Positions 1 to 8,171 of a stretch of 64,000 nucleotides of DNA are shown in pieces. A model generated the notes under the pieces. That model made no database searches. It saw nothing but the letters and a program-made list of their open reading frames with translations, and was not told the DNA's origin. The stretch spans positions 1-64,000 of the forward strand of contig NZ_QEWP01000012.1 of assembly GCF_003121985.1 (NCBI RefSeq), in the 5' to 3' direction. The stretch is from Marinilabilia rubra. GTDB taxonomy: Bacteria > Bacteroidota > Bacteroidia > Bacteroidales > Marinilabiliaceae. How positions within the stretch are numbered: position 1 is the stretch's first letter; the number at the start of each line of letters is the position of its first letter. Both the position numbers and the translations under genes were made by a program.

Positions 1-341
1 TTGTTAAATAAATCACAGCAAATATATGAAGAAAATTCGACTATCATCCCGAAAGGGGTGAGTTGCGTCTGCTTACCAATCTTCAAATCAAGCACTTAGG
101 CTTTGTAAGCCTGACGGCTATGCCCTCCGGGGACCAGATATTTTAGTGGCCTCTCCCCCGGGTTTTCACCCGGGGTTATCCAGATTGGCCCCTTTTCAGG
201 GACCAGGAGCCGAAGACAGCAAATCTTGTCATATCCGCATTATTCACCAAGATTATTTGGGGTAGGCGTTCAGGATGACAAAATGCTCTTATTTCCAAAC
301 TATTTGGACATCTCCATGTATAAAAGACTTATATTTTGAGA
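1..341. repeat. Non-coding, hairpin-rich intergenic repeat remnant
   Basis: No convincing reading frame is present. The stretch holds small palindromes: CCC-GAAA-GGG near 48-57, a perfect CCCCGGG/CCCGGGG hairpin (arms 156-162 and 169-175), and a GGCCCC...GGGACC pair near 195-210. GC-rich hairpins inside AT-rich intergenic DNA are typical of dispersed repeats in Bacteroidota. No second copy lies in this window, so the repeat status is an inference. Nothing resembling a strong terminator for the minus-strand antiporter that ends at 342 is obvious. Confidence 0.35.
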
Positions 342-2003
342 CTAAGAATCCTTGCGTTTTACACATGACTCATAAAAATGTAAAGCAGCCATTTGATGCG
401 GCTGTAATATTTTATCGTCCTCAAATCCATAACTCTTTAATTGCTGGTAATCCTTTCCGGTGTCTGCGGTAACAAATATTTTTCCTTTAAAGGGATGTCT
501 CTCTGTCATTTTCATCAACTGCTGAGTCAATTCATTATTCGACACGGTACAAACAATTACCTCGTTCCCTTTAACGGGAATCTGATCCAACAAATCGGGA
601 TCTTCCATATCCCCGTAAATAATATCTTTTCCTTTGGCCTTCCATTCATTAATGACAACAGGATCATAATCCACACTTAAGTACTTGATTTCCGAATGTT
701 CGTCAAGCATGTGTGCAAGTCTTCTGCCAAATCGGCCCAGGCCAATCACCACCATATCGTAAGATTCTCTTTCGCCATGGGCATTTTCTAATTCTGTATA
801 ATCGTTTTTCCGCTGAAACATCTCCAATGCCGGAGACAACACATCATATATTTTATGAGAATACAAGATAAGATACGTGGATAGGCCGATGGTTATCAGG
901 CCAACAAGCGTGATAAGACCAACAATTTCACCGGTTATATGACCCAAAGCCAGGCCCAGTCCGGCAAAAATAAGTGAAAACTCGCTAATCTGGGCCACCG
1001 TTAATCCGGCTAAAAAGGAGGTTCGCTTGCGGTATCCCAAAATTCCCATTATAACCAAAACAATAAGCGGATTACCCACAAGTACAAACGCTGAAAAAAT
1101 AAGCGCCGGATATACCTGATTTCCAATAACCGCTAAATCAAGGTTACTCCCCAAATGCACAAAGAAAAACAACAATAAAAAATCGCGTAAAGTCACTAAC
1201 CGGATATTGATCATATCTTTATAGACTGATGAAGCCAGGCTGATACCTGCGAGAAAAGCTCCCACTTCGCTGCTAAATCCAATAACTTCACTCAGAGAGG
1301 CAAGCAGAACCGCCCATGCAATAGCAAAAAGTGTAAGCAATTCCTGCGATTTGGCCATAAAAAAGCTTAGGCGGGGAATAAGCCATTTTATGGCAACAAA
1401 AACAAAACCAAGCAAAGCAACTCCGGCAATGACCGTTCTAAATATGTCTACCGAAAGGGAGGTTTCGCCGCCTTTCTGCATGGCTGATAACGCAATCATC
1501 ACCAGAATTACAACAATATCCTGCACAATTAAAAAACCAATGGCAATTTGCCCGTGCAACGAATCAATCTCCTTTTTATCCGATAATAGTTTTACAATAA
1601 TAATGGTACTGGAGAATGTCAGGGCCACGGCAATGTAAACGCTATGTAGTGATGAAAAGCCGAGACCTAAACCAATTAAAAAACCAAACATAGATGTGAA
1701 CAGCACCTGCCCCAGACCTGTCAGCAAAGCTATACGCCCAATGGATTTAATTATACGCAAATCAAGCTTTAACCCTACAATAAAAAGTAATACCGCAATG
1801 CCAATTTCGGCCAGCAAATATATTTTATCATGAGATTTTACAATATTCAGTACCGAAGGCCCCAGGATAAGGCCGAGCGCAATAAACATCACAATAAGAG
1901 GCTGCCTTAAAAACTGCCCCAGACCACCAAAAAGAGCTGCTAATGCCAAAATAATGGTGAATTCATAGAATGGATTTTCAACAATTACAGACAACCAGTT
2001 CAT
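342..2003 (-). CDS. Cation:proton antiporter, CPA2/KefB type with RCK (TrkA-N) domain
   Basis: An inner-membrane monovalent cation/proton antiporter or K+ efflux protein of 553 residues. The first ~400 residues are a run of about a dozen hydrophobic segments with the Na_H_exchanger pattern (GLILGPSVL near the start, then IAVLLFIVGLKLDL, and a later FSSEVGAFLAGISLA). A Rossmann-type RCK/TrkA-N domain follows from about residue 415, opening with VVIGLGRFGRRLA, a dinucleotide-binding GxGxxG-like turn. That domain usually gates transport in response to NAD(H) or other ligands. The transported ion cannot be read from sequence. The start is the ATG at 2003; the next gene lies 300 bp away and is divergent, so this is probably monocistronic. 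Length and domain order are normal for the family. Confidence 0.9.
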   Translation of the reverse strand: MNWLSVIVENPFYEFTIILALAALFGGLGQFLRQPLIVMFIALGLILGPSVLNIVKSHDKIYLLAEIGIAVLLFIVGLKLDLRIIKSIGRIALLTGLGQVLFTSMFGFLIGLGLGFSSLHSVYIAVALTFSSTIIIVKLLSDKKEIDSLHGQIAIGFLIVQDIVVILVMIALSAMQKGGETSLSVDIFRTVIAGVALLGFVFVAIKWLIPRLSFFMAKSQELLTLFAIAWAVLLASLSEVIGFSSEVGAFLAGISLASSVYKDMINIRLVTLRDFLLLFFFVHLGSNLDLAVIGNQVYPALIFSAFVLVGNPLIVLVIMGILGYRKRTSFLAGLTVAQISEFSLIFAGLGLALGHITGEIVGLITLVGLITIGLSTYLILYSHKIYDVLSPALEMFQRKNDYTELENAHGERESYDMVVIGLGRFGRRLAHMLDEHSEIKYLSVDYDPVVINEWKAKGKDIIYGDMEDPDLLDQIPVKGNEVIVCTVSNNELTQQLMKMTERHPFKGKIFVTADTGKDYQQLKSYGFEDDKILQPHQMAALHFYESCVKRKDS

Positions 2004-2303
2004 ATTATTAGTATTACAAAAGATGCTTAAATATTTTTTTTGAATGAAATATTCGATGTTCTTATTTCTAAGTCAGTTTCCCCTTAACTGTATTGACTTC
2101 AGCTATCAAACTTCCTTCTTTCAAATATACCCATTCCCTTTTTAAAAAGCCATTGTGTTTTTAGGAGTAAATATTGAGAAACTATTTAAGTTTTATCCAC
2201 TAAAGAGACAAGACTTCTTAAAAAGTAAAAGAACATTCCTGAATCCTGCATTTCAAATTGTCGCAAATTATCCATAAATTATTATTCTGAAAATACGCTT
2301 TTT
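2004..2303. other. Divergent intergenic region, no gene seen
   Basis: AT-rich spacer between the divergent antiporter and DUF434 genes, expected to carry both promoters. I see no perfect TTTG/TAnnTTTG pair. It includes a solo end of the inverted-repeat element found at 51365-51707 (see 2177-2198). Confidence 0.5.
2177..2198 (+). repeat. Solo terminal repeat related to the 51.4-kb element
   Basis: The sequence AGAAACTATTTAAG followed by TTTTATCC matches the outer end of the 343-bp inverted-repeat element at 51365-51707 at 21 of 22 positions (one A/G change). The rest of the element is absent here, so this looks like a decayed relic or a solo end. Confidence 0.5.
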
Positions 2304-3026
2304 ATGTCACCAGACCAACGCAAACATCGCGGACCGGATCCCAACGATGCCGGACTTTTTGCCCCGGATCAGATACAACTGCTCAGACGGGCAGCTTATG
2401 ACTACTGCTTGTTGCTTGACAAAACATATACCCCAAAAGCAACGTTGAAACTGGTGGGTGACCATTTCAAATTAAAAGAAAGACAGCGAAAAGCGCTGGA
2501 TCGTTGCTGTCAGCCGCAATCCCTGATCAATGAGATGCAACAACGTGAAATCCGGGAACCTGCTTTACTAAAAGGACAGCCCCTCTTTATTGATGGCTTT
2601 AACCTGCTGATCATTCTGGAAGGCGCATTGGGAGGGGCCCCGGTATTTAAAGGTCGGGACGGGTTGATTCGCGACATATCAGGCCTTCACGGTTCTTACC
2701 GAAAAATAAGTGAAACCCCGGAAGCCATTGCTCTGGTGGCATCATTTGTCAAAGAATTCTCTGCCGGTCCTGTCTTATGGGTATTTGATAAACCGGTGAG
2801 CAACTCCGGCCGGCTTGCCCAACTGGTAATGCAAATAGGAAAAGAAAACCAGGTAAACTGGAATACCGAGTTATGCGACCAGGCTGATTCCAGAATTGCC
2901 AACTCAGAACACATTGTGGCCTCATCCGACTCTCAAATCCTGGCCCGGTGCACCCGGTGGTTTAATTTATGCGGATATATTATGGAGAATTATATCAAAA
3001 AGAAATGGTTTATTGAGTTGTTTTAA
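2304..3026 (+). CDS. DUF434 / DUF5616 domain protein
   Basis: A 240-residue soluble protein of unknown function. The N-terminal ~60 residues (HRGPDPNDAGLFAPDQ then LRRAAYDYCLLLDKTY) match the DUF434 pattern. The rest (FIDGFNLLIILEGALGGAPVFKGRDGLIRD, broken here as FIDGFNLLII and GRDGLIRD) matches the domain that normally follows it, DUF5616. The second half has acidic clusters (IDGFN, VFDKPVSNSGRL, LCDQADSRI, ASSDSQI) that recall PIN/NYN-like metal-dependent nuclease folds, but this is only my reading. No signal peptide or membrane segment is seen. It stands alone on the plus strand between two minus-strand genes. Family assignment is fairly safe; biochemical function is unknown. Confidence 0.75.
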   Translation: MSPDQRKHRGPDPNDAGLFAPDQIQLLRRAAYDYCLLLDKTYTPKATLKLVGDHFKLKERQRKALDRCCQPQSLINEMQQREIREPALLKGQPLFIDGFNLLIILEGALGGAPVFKGRDGLIRDISGLHGSYRKISETPEAIALVASFVKEFSAGPVLWVFDKPVSNSGRLAQLVMQIGKENQVNWNTELCDQADSRIANSEHIVASSDSQILARCTRWFNLCGYIMENYIKKKWFIELF

Positions 3027-3108
3027 TTGGGGTTGAACCAATATAAGAGATAGTTAGATAGGAGATGATTAGATTTAAGATTTTGAGATGTAAGTGACCA
3101 ACAGGCAG

Positions 3109-3241
3109 ATGAATGAATGAGTGAGTGAATGAGTGAGTGAATGAATGAGTGAATGAATGAGTGAGTGAGTGACTGACTGAATGAATGAGTGATTGAATGA
3201 ATGATTGAGTGAATGAATGGATGAATGAGTGAGTGAATGAT
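3109..3241. repeat. TGAN tetranucleotide tract (about 33 units)
   Basis: About 133 bp of near-perfect 4-bp periodicity, TGA followed by a variable base (mostly A or G; a few T and C). Units are mixed as TGAA and TGAG in irregular blocks, so the array is old or degenerate rather than freshly expanded. It lies between the convergent 3' ends of the DUF434 gene (ends 3026) and the FAD/Fe-S gene (ends 3261), outside both coding regions. Confidence 0.9.
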
Positions 3242-3260
3242 AGAATAACATTTCACCATT

Positions 3261-6194
3261 CTACCTTTTCGCTTCCCACAAAATCTCAATCGGATGAATG
3301 GCCTTCTCGCCCGTTCCGTCCTTGATCTGATGACGGCAACTGGTCCCCGGGGCTGCTACCATGGTGTTTGCTTCTTTTTGGCGGATAGCCGGAAAAAGGA
3401 CAAGCTCTCCCACTTTCATAGAAATATCGTAATGTTCCTTTTCGTAGCCAAAAGCCCCTGCCATCCCACAGCAGCCTGAAGGAATCACTTCAACCTCATA
3501 ATTGGCCGGCAAACTTAACATTTCAATCGTAGGTGCCATCGAAGCCAGTGATTTTTGGTGGCAGTGTCCGTGTAACATAATTTTCTGAGGACTATCGGTA
3601 AAACTTTCCGAAGTAATCCGTCCTGACTTTATTTCACTGAGAATAAATTCATCAAACAGCAATGCATTTTTGCCAAGATTACGGGCAGCTTCCCTGAGGT
3701 CATCATCCACGAGGTCAATGTATTCATCCCTAAAAGTCAGGATAGCGGATGGTTCTATACCAATTAGAGGAGTATCTTCTGAAATAAGTTCTTTAAGTAA
3801 ACTTACATTTTTGATGGCTATCTCTTTGGCTTTGTTCAACAAGCCTTTGGAGATATAAGCACGGCCACTTTCGATGTGTTTGGGCATCGCTACTTCATAG
3901 CCTAAAGACTCCAACAGCCACACGGCTTTTTGACCTATACCTAAATCATTGTAATTGGTGAATTCATCATTGAATAAACAGACTTTTCCATTCCTCTTTT
4001 CTTCAGTAGCAACTTGATTCTTCTGCTCTTTTTGAAACCATTTAGAGAAGGTCGTCTTTTGCAGTTTCGGAATGGAGCGTTTTGGGGCAAATCCCACAGT
4101 TTTTTTAAAAATCTCTGAAAGCATTTTTTGCCCTGCCATGAAATTAAAAACCCCGGGCAGCACCGAAGCCAGACGATTCAGTGAAGCAAATCCGGCAATC
4201 ATCTTCGTGCGCAAAGGCACACCATGCACCTCATAATAGTGTTGCAGGAACTCTGCTTTCAGTTTGGCCACATCAACACTGGAAGGACATTCTGACTTAC
4301 AAGCTTTACACGACAAACAAAGATCCATCACATCGTAAATTTCGTAATGGTTAAAGCGGTTTTTCACATAGGGCTTGCGCAGATACTCACGTAAAACATT
4401 GGCCCGGGCACGGGTGGTGTGTTTTTCATCCCGCGTTGCCATATAACTGGGACACATGGTACCGCCCGATAGATGCGTTTTTCGACAATCGCCCGATCCA
4501 TTGCAAAACTCAGCAGCCCGCAGGTAGCCCTGTTCCCGGGAGAAGTCAAACACGGTTTCAATATCAGGTGTTAAGGAAGCCGGTGAATAGCGCAAATCCG
4601 AATCCATGGGAGGCGCCTCAACAATCTTTCCGGGATTAAAAATATGTTTGGGATCCCACGTATTTTTTATCACTTTGAACAGCTCATAATTCTTTTCTCC
4701 TACCATTTGGTGGATAAACTCCCCCCGGAGCCTTCCATCGCCATGTTCTCCACTCAAAGATCCCCGGTATTTCTTTACCAAACAGGCTGTTTCCTCTGCA
4801 ACCCTTCGGAATAACCGATGCCCCTCTTCAGTTTTCAGATCAATGACGGGTCGCAGATGTAGTTCTCCCGATCCCGCATGGCCATAAAAGACGCACTCCA
4901 GCCCCAGCTTATCAAGTATTTCTCTGAAATCCATCACATAAGAGGGCAAATCATCCGGAGCCACCGAGGTATCTTCAATCACCGCTACCGGCTTGGCATC
5001 ACCGGGTGTGGTGTAAAGCAAGCCAAGTGCAGCTTTGCGCAGACTCCAGACCTTTTTGATATCATCGCCTGAAATGAGAGGAAAGTGGTACCCCAACCCG
5101 GCCTGCTTCAAATCCTCGGTAAGCTTTTTTATACCAGCCTGCACTTCTTCCATCGAATGGCGGGTAAACTCAACTACCAGGAGGGCTTTGGGATCACTTT
5201 CAATAAAAAAACGGTTCTGTGACTGCTCAGGGTTATTTTTCGTGCAGTTGAGAATAAAGTCATCCATCAGCTCGCTGGCCGATGGATGGTGTTTCAATGC
5301 AATAACATTGGCATTCAGGGCCTCTTCCATCGAATAAAAATGTACACACAACAAACCTTTACTTTGAGGTGGCAGAGGATGACACTTCAATTTGATTTCT
5401 GTAATAAACATCAAAGTCCCCTCTGAACCGGCTATCACTTTTGAGAAATTAAAGTGCTCTCCGTTATCATTAAAGGGTACACTTGCGGTTAATGCGTCCA
5501 GAGCATAGCCCGTATTCCGGCGTTTAATGGAGGCTTTCGGAAACTCCCCTTCAATATTCCCGCGGGTACCAACATCCTTTAAAGCATCATATATTTGATG
5601 GTAGAGACTCGATTCAAGATCTTGTTGCCCCGATTCACATTTAGTCAGAAATTCATCTTTGGTAAGTGCCCCAAATGTTACCTCGCTCCCATCACTTAAA
5701 AATCCCCTCACCTCCAATATATTATCGCGGGTACTTCCATATATCAGAGAATTAGATCCTGAAGAATTATTTCCCACCATACCTCCAATCATGGCCCGGT
5801 TGGAGGTAGAAGTTTCGGGACCAAAAATGAGCCCGTGGTCTTTTAAAAACAAGTTTAGTTCATCCCTGATAACGCCGGGTTGTACGCTTACCCAACCTTT
5901 TTCCTTATTGACTTCCAATATTTCTGTAAAAGTCCGTGACACATCCACTACAATGCCATTCCCTACAACCTGACCAGCCAATGAAGTTCCGGCAGTTCTG
6001 GGGATTAAAGAAATATTATACTGACCGGCAAAAAGCACCAATTTCTTTACATCAGCTTCATCAGCAGGAAAAACAACGGCTTGTGGCATTTCCCGGTAAA
6101 CAGACGCATCCGTGGCATAGAGGGTTCGAAAAAGCTCATCAGTAAAGATTTTTCCTTTTATTCGGGAAGACAACTTTTTGAAGACGGGATTCAT
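3261..6194 (-). CDS. FAD-binding / Fe-S oxidoreductase fusion (GlcD + GlpC-like, YdiJ type)
   Basis: A 977-residue cytosolic or membrane-associated 2-hydroxyacid (D-lactate/glycolate-type) dehydrogenase candidate. Domain order: FAD_binding_4 (about residues 40-180, with RTAGTSLAGQVVG and MVGNNSSGSNSL), FAD-linked oxidase C-terminal domain (about 220-530, with YGHAGSGELHLRP and SGEHGDGRLRGEF), a cysteine-rich Fe-S region (CNGSGDCRK...MCPSY, then CLSCKACKSECP), and a CCG-type C-terminal part (HGHCHQKSL and SGCCGMAGAFGYE). GlcD and GlpC functions are thus in one chain, as in YdiJ-like proteins of ~1000 residues. The real substrate is not determined by sequence. The gene ends 20 bp from the TGAN tract. 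recA lies directly upstream on the same strand behind a terminator, so it probably has its own promoter. Confidence 0.9.
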   Translation of the reverse strand: MNPVFKKLSSRIKGKIFTDELFRTLYATDASVYREMPQAVVFPADEADVKKLVLFAGQYNISLIPRTAGTSLAGQVVGNGIVVDVSRTFTEILEVNKEKGWVSVQPGVIRDELNLFLKDHGLIFGPETSTSNRAMIGGMVGNNSSGSNSLIYGSTRDNILEVRGFLSDGSEVTFGALTKDEFLTKCESGQQDLESSLYHQIYDALKDVGTRGNIEGEFPKASIKRRNTGYALDALTASVPFNDNGEHFNFSKVIAGSEGTLMFITEIKLKCHPLPPQSKGLLCVHFYSMEEALNANVIALKHHPSASELMDDFILNCTKNNPEQSQNRFFIESDPKALLVVEFTRHSMEEVQAGIKKLTEDLKQAGLGYHFPLISGDDIKKVWSLRKAALGLLYTTPGDAKPVAVIEDTSVAPDDLPSYVMDFREILDKLGLECVFYGHAGSGELHLRPVIDLKTEEGHRLFRRVAEETACLVKKYRGSLSGEHGDGRLRGEFIHQMVGEKNYELFKVIKNTWDPKHIFNPGKIVEAPPMDSDLRYSPASLTPDIETVFDFSREQGYLRAAEFCNGSGDCRKTHLSGGTMCPSYMATRDEKHTTRARANVLREYLRKPYVKNRFNHYEIYDVMDLCLSCKACKSECPSSVDVAKLKAEFLQHYYEVHGVPLRTKMIAGFASLNRLASVLPGVFNFMAGQKMLSEIFKKTVGFAPKRSIPKLQKTTFSKWFQKEQKNQVATEEKRNGKVCLFNDEFTNYNDLGIGQKAVWLLESLGYEVAMPKHIESGRAYISKGLLNKAKEIAIKNVSLLKELISEDTPLIGIEPSAILTFRDEYIDLVDDDLREAARNLGKNALLFDEFILSEIKSGRITSESFTDSPQKIMLHGHCHQKSLASMAPTIEMLSLPANYEVEVIPSGCCGMAGAFGYEKEHYDISMKVGELVLFPAIRQKEANTMVAAPGTSCRHQIKDGTGEKAIHPIEILWEAKR

Positions 6195-6212
6195 AAGAAT
6201 TTGGTATTTATG

Positions 6213-6246
6213 AAAAAAGGCAAACCCATTGCAGGCCTGCCTTTAA
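6213..6246 (-). terminator. Rho-independent terminator after recA
   Basis: On the minus strand, just past the recA stop (6272), AAAGGC pairs with GCCTTT around a GC-rich loop and is followed by a run of T. The hairpin spans about 6216-6244 and sits between recA and the next minus-strand gene. Confidence 0.65.
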
Positions 6247-6271
6247 ACTTATTATGATAAAATCTGAATTT

Positions 6272-7312
6272 CTATTGTTTCTCCTGCGCCAGGGCGTCCA
6301 CAATTTTCTTCTCCAGTTCCTCGGCCAGTTCAGGGTTATCGCGGATAACATCTTTTACGGCTTCACGGCCCTGTCCCAGTTTGGTTTCACCATAGCTGAA
6401 CCAGGAACCACTCTTCTTAACAATTCCGTTTTCAACCCCCAGGTCAATGATTTCACCAATCTTGGAAATACCTTCACCGTACATGATGTCAAATTCGGCT
6501 TTCCTGAACGGAGGCGCAACCTTGTTTTTCACCACTTTTACCCGTGTATGGGTTCCCACTACCTCATCACCACTTTTAAGCTGGGTAACCCGACGGATAT
6601 CCAATCGAACCGAAGAGTAAAACTTCAGGGCATTACCACCTGTAGTGGTTTCAGGATTGCCAAACATTACGCCTATTTTTTCACGTAACTGGTTGATGAA
6701 GATACAACAGGTATTGGTTTTACTGATATTGGAGGTCAGTTTACGCAGAGCCTGTGACATCAATCGAGCCTGAAGACCAACCTTATTTTCGCCCATCTCG
6801 CCTTCAATCTCCGCTTTAGGAGTAAGGGCAGCTACTGAGTCAACTACTACCAAATCAATAGCAGAAGAACGAATCAACTGGTCGGCAATTTCGAGTGCCT
6901 GTTCACCATTATCGGGCTGTGAAATCAAGAGGTCTTCCACATCCACCCCCAGCTTTTCAGCATAAAAACGGTCAAAAGCATGTTCAGCGTCAATAATAGC
7001 AGCAATACCTCCCTGTTTTTGAACTTCTGCAATGGCATGAATGGCCAAAGTTGTTTTACCTGACGATTCGGGACCGTATATTTCTACAACACGACCACGC
7101 GGATAACCTCCAACTCCCAGGGCGCGGTCAAGGGCGATCGAACCTGATGAAAACGAAGGAATGTTCTCTGTTGCCGATTCGCCCATTCTCATAATGGCAC
7201 CTTTACCATAGGTTTTGTCGATTTTATCCATGGTAAGCTGAAGGGCTTTCAGCTTTTCGGCATTTACTTTTTTAGCTTCTTTCTCTTTCTTTTCCTGTTG
7301 TTGTTCGGCCAT
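6272..7312 (-). CDS. recA: Recombinase RecA
   Basis: A 346-residue DNA strand-exchange ATPase for homologous recombination and SOS induction. It carries the Walker A loop GPESSGKT at about residues 80-87, the [20 protein letters not shown] segment (split: [20 protein letters not shown]), the L2 loop region with [17 protein letters not shown], and [17 protein letters not shown] (as [10 protein letters not shown] and VMFGNPE). The N-terminus is extended and lysine/glutamate rich ([15 protein letters not shown]), as often seen in Bacteroidota. Length is normal. The upstream gene is bcp on the same strand, 127 bp away. No LexA box can be claimed by eye. Confidence 0.99.
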   Translation of the reverse strand: MAEQQQEKKEKEAKKVNAEKLKALQLTMDKIDKTYGKGAIMRMGESATENIPSFSSGSIALDRALGVGGYPRGRVVEIYGPESSGKTTLAIHAIAEVQKQGGIAAIIDAEHAFDRFYAEKLGVDVEDLLISQPDNGEQALEIADQLIRSSAIDLVVVDSVAALTPKAEIEGEMGENKVGLQARLMSQALRKLTSNISKTNTCCIFINQLREKIGVMFGNPETTTGGNALKFYSSVRLDIRRVTQLKSGDEVVGTHTRVKVVKNKVAPPFRKAEFDIMYGEGISKIGEIIDLGVENGIVKKSGSWFSYGETKLGQGREAVKDVIRDNPELAEELEKKIVDALAQEKQ

Positions 7313-7439
7313 GTTTTAATTCTATGTTATGCGGTTTAAATTATCGGCAAACATCCGGAAGGGAATTCTCAAAACTCTCTGATTCAATATCTACATTTCA
7401 AAAACCTTCCATTTGCACCGATAAAGATAACCATAAATA

Positions 7440-7904
7440 TTAAAGATTCAACTCGGAAAAGATCTGTTCGGAATGTTCCTTTGTTTTCACTTTTTCGAAA
7501 ATTTTCTCTATCACGCCGTTCTCGTCAATTACAAAGGTGGTGCGCACAACTCCCATGTAAGTTTTTCCATACATTTTTTTCTCGGCCCATACGCCATAGT
7601 TCTCCAGAATCTCTTTTTCAGTATCTGCAATCAAATCAAATTTCAATCCGTGCTTATCAATAAACTTACGATGAGAGGCCTCGCTGTCAGGGCTCACCCC
7701 TATTATCTTAAACCCTTTTTCGACAAACTGCTCCAGATTATCATTCAAATTACAGGCCTCGGCTGTACAGCCTGAAGTATTATCTTTTGGATAAAAATAT
7801 AAAACCACTTTTTGTCCTTTAAAGTCATCCAGTGAAATCTCTTTTCCATCTTGATTTTTGCCGGAAAAAGAGGGTGCTTTTTGTCCTTCTTCTAATTTTG
7901 CCAT
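7440..7904 (-). CDS. bcp: Thioredoxin-dependent thiol peroxidase (Bcp/PrxQ)
   Basis: A 154-residue peroxiredoxin that reduces H2O2 and organic hydroperoxides with electrons from thioredoxin. The AhpC/TSA fold is plain: FYPKDNTSGCTAEACNL gives the peroxidatic Cys46 and the resolving Cys51 five residues later, the atypical 2-Cys PrxQ arrangement. Other marks are KVVLYFYPKD before and IIGVSPDSEASHRKF after the active site. There is no signal peptide, so it acts in the cytoplasm. It lies upstream of recA on the same strand. The trxB/thioredoxin-like pair at 59.4-60.7 kb could supply reducing power. Confidence 0.96.
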   Translation of the reverse strand: MAKLEEGQKAPSFSGKNQDGKEISLDDFKGQKVVLYFYPKDNTSGCTAEACNLNDNLEQFVEKGFKIIGVSPDSEASHRKFIDKHGLKFDLIADTEKEILENYGVWAEKKMYGKTYMGVVRTTFVIDENGVIEKIFEKVKTKEHSEQIFSELNL

Positions 7905-8171
7905 AACGATAATGTTTTAAATTAGTTTTTATGAAAACAGTAATACGGTGCTTTGGTTTAATCTGGCAACAATTTTGCTCTCCATTGAAAAATCCTTTTA
8001 GGGAATTCACCCCAAATGATTAAATTTGATGCCCGGAAAGATGATTCAATTGGGAGAAGGAGACTAAATGTAAATTACTATTAATCATTCCGGAAAACAT
8101 TCATATGTAAAATGAAATCTTTTCTTCCCATTCCGGCCGAAAAGATTGATTAAAACAAAAGAAGGGCAAGC

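Noticed and set aside
3023-3289. Minus-strand 88-codon frame encoding an Ile-His-Ser-rich repeat peptide
   Set aside because: It is produced entirely by the TGAN tetranucleotide tract, lacks a plausible start context and overlaps the 3' end of the FAD/Fe-S gene.
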